A stretch of 64,000 nucleotides of DNA from Ruania alba. GTDB taxonomy: Bacteria; Actinomycetota; Actinomycetes; Actinomycetales; Beutenbergiaceae. Positions 44,887 through 53,165 of this stretch are shown here, one piece after another. The stretch is from the NCBI RefSeq assembly GCF_900105765.1, contig NZ_FNTX01000001.1, positions 620,001 to 684,000 on the forward strand, given 5' to 3'. Both the position numbers and the translations under genes were made by a program. A model generated the notes under the pieces. The model ran no database searches. It was not told the origin of the DNA and was given only the letters and a program-made list of their open reading frames with translations. Each line of letters opens with the position of its first letter. Position 1 is the first letter of the stretch.

Positions 44887-45528
44887 GTGGGAGCCCCATC
44901 AGGTCGCTCGCCTCGGCCTTCTCTCGTTCTCGCCACGCACAACGCGCACAAGGTGCGCGAGCTGCGGGCCATCCTCGCCGAGGCAGGGATCGCCTCGGAC
45001 GACACTGCCGGGATCGTCGGGGCCGGTGACGTCGGTGCACCCGAGCCGGTTGAGGACGGAGTGACCTTCGCCGAGAACGCTCTGATCAAGGCACGCGCCC
45101 TGGTCGTGCACACCGGGGTGGCCGCGATTGCCGACGACTCCGGCCTGGCCGTGGACGTGCTCGGTGGCGCCCCGGGGATCTTCTCCGCTCGATGGGCAGG
45201 TGCGCACGGCGACGACCAGGCGAATCTCGACCTGCTGCTCGCCCAGCTCGCGGACGTACCGGAGCAGCACCGCGGTGCCGCCTTCGTGTGCGCTGCGGCG
45301 TTGGTGACCCCGGACGGGACCGAGCACGTCGAGCTCGGACAGCTGCGCGGCACGCTGCTCCCCGCTCCACGCGGGGAGGGCGGCTTCGGGTACGACCCGA
45401 TCCTGCGCCCCGACGGCGAGTCGCGCTCATGCGCTGAACTCACCCCGGAGGAGAAGAACGCGATCTCGCATCGGGGCCAGGCGTTCCGGGCGATCGCTCC
45501 GCGCGTGGTGACGGCGCTCCGCGGCTGA
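44887..45528 (+). CDS. rdgB: RdgB/HAM1 non-canonical purine NTP pyrophosphatase
   Basis: This 213-residue enzyme removes ITP, dITP and XTP from the nucleotide pool. Its motifs are LVLATHNAHKVRELRAIL, TFAENALIKA, AIADDSGLAVDVLGGAPGIFSARWAG and GGFGYDPIL. The GTG at 44887 is five bases after the rph stop, so the two are one operon. A loop of about ten residues near residue 45 is slightly long for the family. Confidence 0.94.
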   Translation: MGAPSGRSPRPSLVLATHNAHKVRELRAILAEAGIASDDTAGIVGAGDVGAPEPVEDGVTFAENALIKARALVVHTGVAAIADDSGLAVDVLGGAPGIFSARWAGAHGDDQANLDLLLAQLADVPEQHRGAAFVCAAALVTPDGTEHVELGQLRGTLLPAPRGEGGFGYDPILRPDGESRSCAELTPEEKNAISHRGQAFRAIAPRVVTALRG

Positions 45529-45550
45529 ACGTCTCACCCATCCACCGGTC

Positions 45551-45586
45551 TGCTCATCTGATCGAGCACCTCTTGCTCATCTGATA
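45551..45586 (+). promoter_or_regulatory. SorC-type operator pair (sites A and B)
   Basis: TGCTCATCTGATC (45551-45563) and TGCTCATCTGATA (45574-45586) are in tandem, 23 bp apart. Site B touches a TAATCT -10 candidate at 45585-45590 for the polyol dehydrogenase gene. The same motif occurs three times upstream of the importer and regulator genes 2.5 kb away. Confidence 0.65.
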
Positions 45587-45619
45587 ATCTCAGGTCACGA
45601 TCCGACGTCAGGAGCCGTG

Positions 45620-47104
45620 ATGACCTCTCTCAGTGACGAGACCTTGCATGACCTCGACCCGACCGTGGCGGTGCCACGATATGACCGTTCCCAGCTGAGT
45701 GTCGGGATCGTTCACCTCGGGGTCGGCGGGTTTCACCGCGCCCACCAGGCGATGTACCTGGATCGCCTGATGGGCGAGGGGAAGGCGCTGGACTGGGCCA
45801 TCTGCGGCCTCGGCCTCCTGCCAGGAGACGTGCGGATGCGCGATGCGCTCCACGCTCAGGATGGCTTGTACACACTCGCGGTCAAGCATCCAGACGGCCG
45901 GACCGAGGCGCGGGTGATCGGTTCCATCGCCGACTACGTGTTCGCCCCCGACGATCCCGAGGCTGCCCTGGCTCGGATGGTCGACCCGGCGGTGCGGATC
46001 GTGTCCCTCACTGTCACCGAGGGTGGCTACAACGTGCACCCGGTCACCGGGGAGTTCGACCTGGAGAACCCCGCCGTGCGCGCCGACCTCGCGCCTGGTG
46101 CCACCCCGACGACGTCCTTCGGGTACGTCGTCGAGGCGCTGCACCGCCGTCGGGAGGCAGGTACGGCCCCGTTCACGGTGATGAGCTGCGACAACATCCA
46201 AGGCAACGGCGAAGTGGCGCACCGGATGTTCTCTGCATTCGCCCGCGCCAAGGATCCCGAGCTCGCCGACTGGATCGAACGCGAAGTGCCGTTCCCCAAC
46301 TCGATGGTGGACCGCATCACCCCGGTGACCACCGACGCCGATCGCGCCATGGTGAACGAGTCGTTCGGGATCGACGACGCGTGGCCCGTGGTGACCGAAC
46401 CGTTCACGCAATGGGTGCTCGAGGACTCCTTCGCCTCCGGTCGGCCGCCGTACGAGGATGCCGGTGTCCAGGTGGTCGACGATGTGATGCCCTACGAGCT
46501 GATGAAGCTCCGCCTGCTGAATGCCAGCCACCAGGCGCTCGCCTACGTCGGCTACCTCTCGGGGTATCGGCTGGTGCACGAGGTGTGCCAGGACGAGCTG
46601 TTCGCCCGCTTCTTGCGCGGCTACATGGATCGCGAGGGCACGCCGACGCTGCGGCCGGTTCCCGGGGTGGACCTGGAGGAGTACAAGTCCACCCTCATTG
46701 AGCGGTTCAGCAACGCCGCGGTGCGGGACACTGTGGCTCGGTTGTGCGCGGAGTCCTCCGACCGCATCCCGACCTGGCTGGTGCCGGTGATCCGGGAGAA
46801 CCTGGCTACCGATGGTGAGATCGCGCTCTCGGCTGCCGTGGTGGCCAGTTGGGCGCGCTATGCCGAAGGGGTGGACGAGCAGGGCGAGCCGATCGAGATC
46901 GTGGATCGGATCGCCGAGAGGGTGCATGCTGCGGCGGTCAAGCAGGCTGACGACGACCTGGCGTTCATCCGCGACCGGGACCTGTTCGCCGACCTGGTCG
47001 ACGACGAGAGATTCGTGGCTGCCTACCGTTGGGCGCTCGAGTCCTTGCGCAGCCGTGGCGCACGAGCCACGGTGACCGACCTCGTGGACTCCTTCAGCTC
47101 GTAA
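45620..47104 (+). CDS. Mannitol dehydrogenase family polyol/uronate oxidoreductase
   Basis: This 494-residue NAD(P)-dependent enzyme has the N-terminal Rossmann motif IVHLGVGGFHRAHQAMYLD and the catalytic-domain motif LKLRLLNASHQALAYVG (with Lys and Asn-His of the long-chain family). Members oxidise mannitol, arabinitol or sorbitol to ketoses or reduce fructuronate. The adjacent SmoEFG-like importer favours a hexitol or pentitol. I use ATG 45620 because AGGAG is then five bases away (GTG 45617 would be too close). Its last 11 bases overlap the convergent regulator gene. Confidence 0.88.
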   Translation: MTSLSDETLHDLDPTVAVPRYDRSQLSVGIVHLGVGGFHRAHQAMYLDRLMGEGKALDWAICGLGLLPGDVRMRDALHAQDGLYTLAVKHPDGRTEARVIGSIADYVFAPDDPEAALARMVDPAVRIVSLTVTEGGYNVHPVTGEFDLENPAVRADLAPGATPTTSFGYVVEALHRRREAGTAPFTVMSCDNIQGNGEVAHRMFSAFARAKDPELADWIEREVPFPNSMVDRITPVTTDADRAMVNESFGIDDAWPVVTEPFTQWVLEDSFASGRPPYEDAGVQVVDDVMPYELMKLRLLNASHQALAYVGYLSGYRLVHEVCQDELFARFLRGYMDREGTPTLRPVPGVDLEEYKSTLIERFSNAAVRDTVARLCAESSDRIPTWLVPVIRENLATDGEIALSAAVVASWARYAEGVDEQGEPIEIVDRIAERVHAAAVKQADDDLAFIRDRDLFADLVDDERFVAAYRWALESLRSRGARATVTDLVDSFSS

Positions 47105-48014
47105 GTGCGCGGGCGCAGTCGGCGTCCAGCACGAGGGTGGAAGCGAATCCGCCCCGTACAGCGGCACGGATCGCGGGTGCGGACGGTGCACCGAAACCGC
47201 ACGCGACCACGTCGGGTGTGCGTCGCAGTTGATCCAGGGTCACTGCCACCACGCGCTCATCCAGCGGGGTGCGTACCTCCCGGCCATCGGCGTCGAAGAG
47301 TCGCCCGGAGCACTCGCCCACCGTCGCGCCGGCGCTCGCGGCCTCGAGGTCGGACTCGGTGAGGTTCGGGTACACCGTGGAGGTCGGCCGGGACCATCCA
47401 CCGATCGCTACGACAGCGAGGTCGAGTGCGTCAGCCTTGGCGAGCGCCTCAGCGATCTGTTCCTGTTCGCGCAGTCCGGTGGCGGTCGCCGCGTCTCGCA
47501 CCACCAGTGGTGCCCAGATCGGCCAGGTGTTCACCCCGGGGAGGCCCTTGAAGCGTTGGATCAGCTCCAGGGAGTCGCCGCTGCCCTGGACGGGCTGGGC
47601 GCCGACGAGCTGGACGATGTCGCAGGGGGCGAGTCGGTCGATGTAGCGCGCGGCCGCCTCGATCGTGCGCGACCAGGACATCCCCACAGTCATGCCTTCG
47701 TGCACCCGATCACGCACGGCCCGCGCGACGGTCCGGGCCAACAGCTCACGGCGTTGCGCGGCATCCGAGTGTGACGGGCTGATCAGCACCTCCACCCCGA
47801 GGTCGGCGGCGAGCCGGTTCCCCAGATCGGCGCCGGACTCCTCAGGTAGCGCGATGGAGATCCGGACGATGCCGAGCTCCCGTGCGGTGCTCAGCAGACG
47901 TGCCACCTGGAACCGCGACAGGGCCCGCTCCTTGGCGATCTCCACCTTCGACTTGCCTTCGAGGTGAAAGTCGATGCTCACGTCGCGCATCAGGACCAGT
48001 TCATCATGATCCAT
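47094..48014 (-). CDS. SorC/DeoR-type sugar-binding transcriptional regulator
   Basis: This 306-residue protein has an N-terminal helix-turn-helix (about residues 18-50, FHLEGKSKVEIAKERALSRFQVARLLSTAREL) and a SorC sugar-phosphate-binding domain (GMSWSRTIEAAARYI, NLTESDLEAA, RRTPDVVACGFGA). I start at ATG 48014 since GGAGGAG precedes it and the long upstream frame has no family match. It lies between the polyol dehydrogenase and importer genes, and a repeated motif found at all three promoters is its probable binding site. An activator role is possible as well as repression. Confidence 0.88.
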   Translation of the reverse strand: MDHDELVLMRDVSIDFHLEGKSKVEIAKERALSRFQVARLLSTARELGIVRISIALPEESGADLGNRLAADLGVEVLISPSHSDAAQRRELLARTVARAVRDRVHEGMTVGMSWSRTIEAAARYIDRLAPCDIVQLVGAQPVQGSGDSLELIQRFKGLPGVNTWPIWAPLVVRDAATATGLREQEQIAEALAKADALDLAVVAIGGWSRPTSTVYPNLTESDLEAASAGATVGECSGRLFDADGREVRTPLDERVVAVTLDQLRRTPDVVACGFGAPSAPAIRAAVRGGFASTLVLDADCARALTS

Positions 48015-48048
48015 AACTCCTCCGGGTAACAGATGGGCATCGCGCTCT

Positions 48049-48061
48049 TGCTCATCTGAGT
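48049..48061 (+). promoter_or_regulatory. SorC-type operator site C
   Basis: TGCTCATCTGAGT lies about 35 bp upstream of the regulator start and may mediate autoregulation. It is inverted with respect to sites D and E. Confidence 0.5.
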
Positions 48062-48083
48062 GTATCCGACTATGGTCACCTAA

Positions 48084-48119
48084 TATCAGATGAGCGCACC
48101 GCTCCCGATCAGATGAGCG
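48084..48119 (-). promoter_or_regulatory. SorC-type operator pair (sites D and E)
   Basis: TATCAGATGAGCG (48084-48096) and GATCAGATGAGCG (48107-48119) are the reverse complement of the motif at 45551, again exactly 23 bp apart. They precede the importer operon. Confidence 0.65.
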
Positions 48120-48176
48120 ACTTTCGGCTCGGAGGGGCAGCGCGCGGCCATGACCGCACTGACACAAAGGACGACG

Positions 48177-49634
48177 ATGTTCCCAGATGAGCTGGCCCGC
48201 CCGGTGCCCGAGCGGCGCCGATCACCCGCGGGCCCCCCAGACAGCGCGGGTCCGACGCGGTCCCGTCCGCGCAGGCCTCGTCTGCGCCACTCTCGCCGCA
48301 TCGCCGCTGTTGCCGGCGCGGCGTCGCTCGCCCTCGCCGGTTGCGCCGGAGCGGGCGCCGTCGGCGGGGGAGACGGGCAAGAGCAGATCGTGGTCGCGAT
48401 CGTCTCCAACCCGCAGATGCAGGATGCGATCTCGCTGCAGGACGAGTTCCGTGCCGAGCACCCGGACATCGACGTGCGCTTCGTCAGCCTGCCCGAGAAC
48501 GAGGCGCGAGCGAAGATCACCGCCTCAGTGGCCACCGGCGGCGGCGAGTTCGACGTGGTGATGATCTCCAACTACGAAACTCCGATGTGGGCGGCGAACG
48601 GCTGGATCGAGAATCTGCAGCCCTACGCCGAGAGCACCGAGGGCTACCAGCCGGAGGACTTCGTGCCCAGCGTCGCCGAGGCGCTCTCCTACGAAGAGGA
48701 CCTGTACTCCGTGCCCTTCTACGGAGAGTCCTCCTTTCTCGCCTACCGCGAGGATGTCTTCACCGAGCAGGGCCTCACCATGCCGGAACGCCCCACCTGG
48801 ACCGAGGTCCGCGACCTCGCTGCTCAACTGCACGACCCCGAAGCCGGCTTCTCCGGCATCTGCCTGCGCGGTCTCGCCGGTTGGGGTGAAGTGATGGCTC
48901 CCTTGACCACGGTGATGAACACCTACGGCGGCAGCTGGTTCGACTCCGATTGGAACGCCCAGCTGGACACGCCCGAGGTACATGCCGCCGTCAGCGACTA
49001 CGTGAGCCTGGTACGCGAGTACGGCCAGCCGGGCGCCGCCACCTCCGGCTTCGGTGACTGCCTCACCCGCTTCGCTCAGGGCAACGCCGCCATGTGGTAC
49101 GACGCCACCTCGATGGTCTCCTCCATCGAGGACCCGTCCTCCTCCACGGTGGCAGGGAACGTCGGCTACGTGCCGGCCCCGGTCAGCGAGACCGAGTCAG
49201 CCGGCTGGCTGTACTCGTGGTCCCTGGCCATCCCCACCACCAGCGAGCACACGGACGCGGCCTGGGACTTCGTCTCCTGGATGACCAGTCCCGACTACAT
49301 CCAGTTGGTCGGCGACGAGCTCGGCTGGGAGCGGGTGCCGCCGGGAAGCCGCCTGTCCACCTACGAGATTCCCGAGTATGCCGAGATCGCCGAGGCCTAT
49401 TCCGAGCCGACCCTGACCTCCATGGGGCTGGCTAGTCCGGAGAACAGCTTCACGGAGCCGGTGCCCTATCCCGGAATCCAGTTCGTCGGGATCCCGGAGT
49501 TCCAAGACCTGGGCACCCGGGTGGGCCAGCAGATCTCCGCGGCGATCGCCGGTCAGATCACCGTGGACGAAGCCCTCGCGCAGTCCCAGCGGTACGCCGA
49601 GACAGTGGCCGACTCGTACCAGGAAGAAGGCTGA
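48177..49634 (+). CDS. Polyol/sugar-binding lipoprotein (SmoE-like)
   Basis: This 485-residue protein is a family 1 solute-binding protein with the sorbitol/mannitol-type pattern (NPQMQDAISLQDEFRAEHPDIDVRFVSLPENEARAKITASVATGGGEFDVVMISNYETPMWA). I start at ATG 48177 because AAAGGA is well placed, giving an unusually long Arg/Pro-rich n-region before the lipobox Cys56 (LALAGC). An upstream ATG at 48150 is possible. The permease gene starts two bases after its stop. Confidence 0.87.
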   Translation: MFPDELARPVPERRRSPAGPPDSAGPTRSRPRRPRLRHSRRIAAVAGAASLALAGCAGAGAVGGGDGQEQIVVAIVSNPQMQDAISLQDEFRAEHPDIDVRFVSLPENEARAKITASVATGGGEFDVVMISNYETPMWAANGWIENLQPYAESTEGYQPEDFVPSVAEALSYEEDLYSVPFYGESSFLAYREDVFTEQGLTMPERPTWTEVRDLAAQLHDPEAGFSGICLRGLAGWGEVMAPLTTVMNTYGGSWFDSDWNAQLDTPEVHAAVSDYVSLVREYGQPGAATSGFGDCLTRFAQGNAAMWYDATSMVSSIEDPSSSTVAGNVGYVPAPVSETESAGWLYSWSLAIPTTSEHTDAAWDFVSWMTSPDYIQLVGDELGWERVPPGSRLSTYEIPEYAEIAEAYSEPTLTSMGLASPENSFTEPVPYPGIQFVGIPEFQDLGTRVGQQISAAIAGQITVDEALAQSQRYAETVADSYQEEG

Positions 49635-49635
49635 G

Positions 49636-50583
49636 ATGAGCACCCTCGTCGAGAAGCACCACCGACGCGAGGCCGAGCGCCGCTCCGATGAGAAGACACC
49701 TGCGCAGATCGAACGCGCCGAGGCGTGGCGCCGTCGGGCACCGTTGCTGCCAGCGCTGATCTTCACCATCATCGTCACCCAGGTGCCCTTCCTGGTGACC
49801 ATCTGGTACTCACTGCGTTCGGAGAACCTGCTCCGCCCCGATGGCGACCGGTTCGTGGGCCTGTCCAACTACGCGGACCTGTTCGCGGACTCCACCTTCC
49901 GCCAGGCCGCCCTGAACAGCGTGATCTTCACCCTGGGATGCGTGGTCGTGGCCATGCTGCTCGGGATCGGGCTCGCGCTGCTGCTGGACCGCAAGTTCGT
50001 GGGCCAGGGCCTGGCCCGCACGCTCCTGATCACCCCGTTCCTGATCATGCCGGTGGCCGGGGCGATGATCTGGAGCGTCTCGATGCTCAACCCCACCTAC
50101 GGGATGGTGAACTGGCTGATCGGCCTGATCGGGATCGGCCCGGTCGACTGGACCTCCACCTACCCGGTGCTGAGCATCCTGATCGCGCTGGTCTGGCAGT
50201 GGACGCCGTTCATGATGCTGCTGGTGCTGGCCGGGTTGCAGGCCCAGCCCAAGGATGTGCTCGAGGCGGCGCAGATGGATGGCGCCGGCTGGGGCAAGAC
50301 GTTCGTGTCCATCACCTTGCCGCAGCTGCGCCGCTACATCGAGCTCGGTGTGCTGCTGGGTGCGATCTACGTGGTGAACACCTTCGACCAGATCTACCTG
50401 ATGACGGCGGGTGGTCCCGGGACGGCGAGCGCGAACCTGCCGTTCTACATCTACCAGCGGGCGTTCCTCGGCTTCGACATCGGTCAGGCCGCCGCCATGG
50501 GTGTGGTGGTGGTGATCGCCACGATCATCGTGGCCACCTTTGCCCTGCGCCTGATCTTCCGCAGCTTCGAGCAGAAGGACTGA
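49636..50583 (+). CDS. Polyol ABC transporter permease (SmoF-like)
   Basis: This 315-residue permease is of the MalF/SmoF type, with six membrane segments after a charged N-terminal tail of about 35 residues. The EAA loop reads VLEAAQMDGAGWGKTFVSITLPQ (about residues 212-234). It is coupled to the next permease gene through TGATGATG. It should form the channel with that protein. Confidence 0.9.
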   Translation: MSTLVEKHHRREAERRSDEKTPAQIERAEAWRRRAPLLPALIFTIIVTQVPFLVTIWYSLRSENLLRPDGDRFVGLSNYADLFADSTFRQAALNSVIFTLGCVVVAMLLGIGLALLLDRKFVGQGLARTLLITPFLIMPVAGAMIWSVSMLNPTYGMVNWLIGLIGIGPVDWTSTYPVLSILIALVWQWTPFMMLLVLAGLQAQPKDVLEAAQMDGAGWGKTFVSITLPQLRRYIELGVLLGAIYVVNTFDQIYLMTAGGPGTASANLPFYIYQRAFLGFDIGQAAAMGVVVVIATIIVATFALRLIFRSFEQKD

Positions 50584-51467
50584 TGATGACGACGACGTCC
50601 CCTGAGATCCGTAGTTCGGCGACCGGTGCACCACGAGCACCTCGCCCCGACCGTGGGGAGGGTGTGCGTGGCGGACTGCTCACGGTGCTCACCTGGGTGA
50701 TCGCGATCGCGTTCTTTTTCCCGGTTGCCTGGATGGCCGTGACGGCGTTCAAGCAGGAGGCCCAGGCGGCCTCCAGCCCGCCCACCTGGTTCTTCACGCC
50801 CACCCTGGACCAGTTCCGGGCCGTGATCGACGGTGGGGCCGGGGTGTACTTCGCGAACTCCCTGATCGCCACGGGCTTTTCCACCGTGCTGGTGATCGCC
50901 CTGGCGGTGCCGGCCTCCTACGCCCTGGCGATCCGCCCGGTGAAGAAGACCCAGGACGTGCTGTTCTTCTTCATGTCCACCAAGATGCTGCCGGTGGTGG
51001 CGGTGATCGTGCCGATCTACGTGATCGCCGGCCGGCTGCACGTGCTGGACACGATCTGGACCCTGGTGGTGCTGTACACGGCGATGAACCTGCCGATCGC
51101 GGTGTGGATGATGCGCTCGTTCTTCCAGGAGATCCCGGGGGAGGTGCTCGAGGCAGCATCGATGGACGGCGCGGGGCTGATGCGCACGCTGCGCGCGGTG
51201 CTCATCCCGATGGTGGCGCCGGGCCTGGCAGCGACGGCCCTGATCTGCGTGATCTTCGCCTGGAACGAGTTCTTCTTCGCGTTGAACCTGACGGCGGCCC
51301 GGGCGGCAACCGTGCCGATCTTCATCACCTCCACGATGACCAGCGAGGGCCTGTTCCTGGCCCGTCTCTCCGCGGCGAGCCTGCTGGCCTCGCTCCCGGT
51401 GCTGATCGCCGGGTGGGTGGCGCAGAAGCAGCTCGTGCGTGGGCTGTCCATGGGCGCGATCAAGTAA
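50583..51467 (+). CDS. Polyol ABC transporter permease (SmoG-like)
   Basis: This 294-residue permease is of the MalG/SmoG type, with EAA loop VLEAASMDGAGLMRTLRAVLIPM (about residues 190-212) and the phrase MSTKMLPVVAVIVPIYVIAG typical of mannitol/sorbitol systems. ATGs at 50583 and 50586 are both possible starts. No ATPase gene follows; the operon ends at a palindrome 21 bp after the stop. Confidence 0.9.
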   Translation: MMTTTSPEIRSSATGAPRAPRPDRGEGVRGGLLTVLTWVIAIAFFFPVAWMAVTAFKQEAQAASSPPTWFFTPTLDQFRAVIDGGAGVYFANSLIATGFSTVLVIALAVPASYALAIRPVKKTQDVLFFFMSTKMLPVVAVIVPIYVIAGRLHVLDTIWTLVVLYTAMNLPIAVWMMRSFFQEIPGEVLEAASMDGAGLMRTLRAVLIPMVAPGLAATALICVIFAWNEFFFALNLTAARAATVPIFITSTMTSEGLFLARLSAASLLASLPVLIAGWVAQKQLVRGLSMGAIK

Positions 51468-51488
51468 CGACGCCGCACCCACCGTGCT

Positions 51489-51538
51489 GGGTTGCTTGAG
51501 TGTCGCGTTTCGGCCGATTCACGACACTCAAGCAACCC
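51489..51538. repeat. Palindromic repeat family 2, copy A
   Basis: Perfect 17-bp arms (51489-51505, 51522-51538; core TTGCTTGAGTGTCG) enclose a 16-base loop that itself holds TCGGCCGA. The stop codon of the leftward AbiEi-like gene lies inside the right arm. It is 48/50 identical to the copy at 52542. Confidence 0.9.
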
Positions 51539-52502
51539 GCGACGGCGAGGTGATCGCTGTCCGGACGACCGCGACGGCGTTCCCGTCGTCGAGGTCCCGA
51601 TCGGTGAATCGCAGGATCGTGATCTGCCGGTTCAGGACTATCTGGTTCTGACGGCCCCGATCCGCGTAGACCGCACTGGGTCTGCCGTGCACCCCGCGGC
51701 CGTCCATCTCAACGATCACCCACGAACCGTCCGCCCGCCGCCATCCCAGGTCACCCCGAGCGATCACCCGGCCGTTCCGGTTGCGGACTCGCACCTGCAG
51801 TTGTGCCGGGGGCAGCCCGGCATCCATGAAGATCAGCCGCGCCCGAGTCTCGAGCGGGGACTCAGCCCGGCGGTCGGCCAGCGTGATCAGCTGCCTGGTG
51901 CGGTGTGCTCCACGTCGGCCGGCCAGCGCCTGCTCGAGCTCGCGTTGACCTGCCTTCGTCAAACGCCCGGTGTGCAGTGCGGAGTCGAGCACGGCGACCG
52001 CGTTGCACCGGTCCAGATCTGGCAGTGCGAGCGCAATGGCCACCGGCGCCGTGGCGACGCGGAACCCGTTGATCAGGACTGTCGGGATCGGATTGCGATG
52101 TCGCCGCACGAGCACACCCGCCGGACCCGTGATGCTCCGCCCGTGCGGAACGCACACTTCGGACGGGATCTGTCGTGGCAGTCCCTGGAGCTGCAGCAGC
52201 GCGAGGGCGGCCATGCCGACCGCCGTGGAACCGGGGACGGCCAGCACACCCATCCATGCCGCCTGCTGCCTGGCCTCGTCCCACGAGTCCAGCCGGGTGT
52301 CCACCGGGGTCCGATAGACGCCACGGGTGCCTCGAACCCAGCGGCCCTGTCGCACCAGGGTGCGCAGTTGGGCGAGCGTGACCCCCTCAGCCCTGGCCTG
52401 GGCGTGGCTGATCATCCCGGCCTGACGTCTGGCGAGCGCTTCCGCATTCGCGATCGCCCGATGATCCGCCATGACTCGATCGCACCACATCGCGGCGATC
52501 AT
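51528..52502 (-). CDS. AbiEi-like/DUF559-like protein
   Basis: This 324-residue protein joins an N-terminal winged-helix-like part resembling AbiEi antitoxins (about 25-75, GMISHAQARAEGVTLAQLRTLVRQGRWVRGTRGVYR) to a C-terminal domain with a restriction-endonuclease-like layout (SPLETRARL..., ARGDLGW..., VIVEMDGRGVHG; Glu, Asp and Glu-x-Asp as possible metal ligands). Such proteins are common in actinobacteria and their role is not settled; no AbiEii toxin gene is adjacent. ATGs at 52502, 52490 and 52472 are all possible starts. It is bracketed by two near-identical palindromes. Confidence 0.75.
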   Translation of the reverse strand: MIAAMWCDRVMADHRAIANAEALARRQAGMISHAQARAEGVTLAQLRTLVRQGRWVRGTRGVYRTPVDTRLDSWDEARQQAAWMGVLAVPGSTAVGMAALALLQLQGLPRQIPSEVCVPHGRSITGPAGVLVRRHRNPIPTVLINGFRVATAPVAIALALPDLDRCNAVAVLDSALHTGRLTKAGQRELEQALAGRRGAHRTRQLITLADRRAESPLETRARLIFMDAGLPPAQLQVRVRNRNGRVIARGDLGWRRADGSWVIVEMDGRGVHGRPSAVYADRGRQNQIVLNRQITILRFTDRDLDDGNAVAVVRTAITSPSRVA

Positions 52503-52541
52503 CCGCTCTGGCCTGTGGATATCGGTCGATCTCGCCGACGA

Positions 52542-52591
52542 GGGTTGGCTGAGTGTCGCGTTTCGGCCGATTCACGACACTCAAGCAACCC
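52542..52591. repeat. Palindromic repeat family 2, copy B
   Basis: It has the same loop and right arm as copy A; the left arm (52542-52558) differs at two bases. It begins one base after the stop of the leftward DUF3054 gene and lies 39 bp upstream of the AbiEi-like gene. Confidence 0.9.
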
Positions 52592-52592
52592 G

Positions 52593-52997
52593 CTAGCGCC
52601 GAAATCGGTGCCAGAGTACGACGGCGGCCCGCCAGCCGACCATGAGTCCGCCCAGGGCGAGCACGGTCACCAGGGGGAAGGCGCCCGAGAGACCACCACC
52701 GGTGAGGCCGCGCAGGGCCAGGCCACCGGCCGCCGTCACCAGCCACACGATCACCCCGGTGGGCCACAGGCACACCGGGGCCCGCCACGCGCGGGCGAGC
52801 GCCCAACCTGGGACGAGGGCAACCAGGAACGGCCACGCCGTGCCGAGCGCACCCAGCAGCACAGTTTCGTGGTGCGTGCCCCGGCCCGCCACCACGAACA
52901 CCAGCACCGCCACTAGATCGGCCTCAGCCGACCACGCGGGGCGAGCCGCGCCGATCGGGACGGGCTGCGCCGTCGGGCTCTCGCTCAGACCGACCAC
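52593..52997 (-). CDS. DUF3054 membrane protein
   Basis: This 134-residue protein has about four membrane segments and the DUF3054 pattern (LVAVLVFVVAGRGTHHE, GTAWPFLVALVPGWALARAWRAPVCLWPTGVIVWLVT). The function is unknown. I start at GTG 52997; 52994 is equally possible. The first codons overlap the end of a decayed NUDIX/DUF4916 gene, and their DNA is part of a 31-bp direct repeat found again at 62396, where the rest of DUF3054 is missing. Confidence 0.78.
   Translation of the reverse strand: MVGLSESPTAQPVPIGAARPAWSAEADLVAVLVFVVAGRGTHHETVLLGALGTAWPFLVALVPGWALARAWRAPVCLWPTGVIVWLVTAAGGLALRGLTGGGLSGAFPLVTVLALGGLMVGWRAAVVLWHRFRR
52961..52991. repeat. 31-bp perfect direct repeat, left copy
   Basis: These bases are identical to 62396-62426. 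They span the start of DUF3054 and the end of the NUDIX remnant. Beyond the 31 bp the two copies stay alignable at roughly three quarters identity through the NUDIX 3' end. Confidence 0.9.
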
Positions 52998-53127
52998 CCC
53001 ACGGTCGCCAACGCGGTGCGCGCCAGGGCGCCGTGCCCATCGGCCACATTCACGGCGGTCATTGCTGGACCGCTGCTCTGCAGGGTGAAGATCCACGTCG
53101 CGCTGTTCAAATCCGTACCTTCCATCA
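52985..53127 (-). pseudogene. Remnant of a NUDIX/DUF4916 gene (3' end only)
   Basis: The last 45 or so codons (ending DGHGALARTALATVGWSV) align without gaps to the end of the intact NUDIX-like gene at 62420 (DGHGALVRTALATVGRLV). Upstream of about 53127 the homology stops, and no NUDIX core is present. It sits where the intact gene would be if the 9.4-kb segment between the two copies were removed. Confidence 0.7.
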
Positions 53128-53165
53128 CGGCAGGATAGCTGTGTGCCTTCCCGGCGATGGTGTGG

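Noticed and set aside
47985-48167. Longer N-terminal form of the SorC regulator starting near 48167
   Set aside because: The extra residues have no family match and would place the operator sites inside coding sequence; GGAGGAG supports the start at 48014.
51489-52591. Palindromes around the AbiEi-like gene as transposon ends
   Set aside because: They are direct, not inverted, repeats, no target duplication or transposase is visible, and one overlaps the gene's stop codon. Terminator-type elements fit better.
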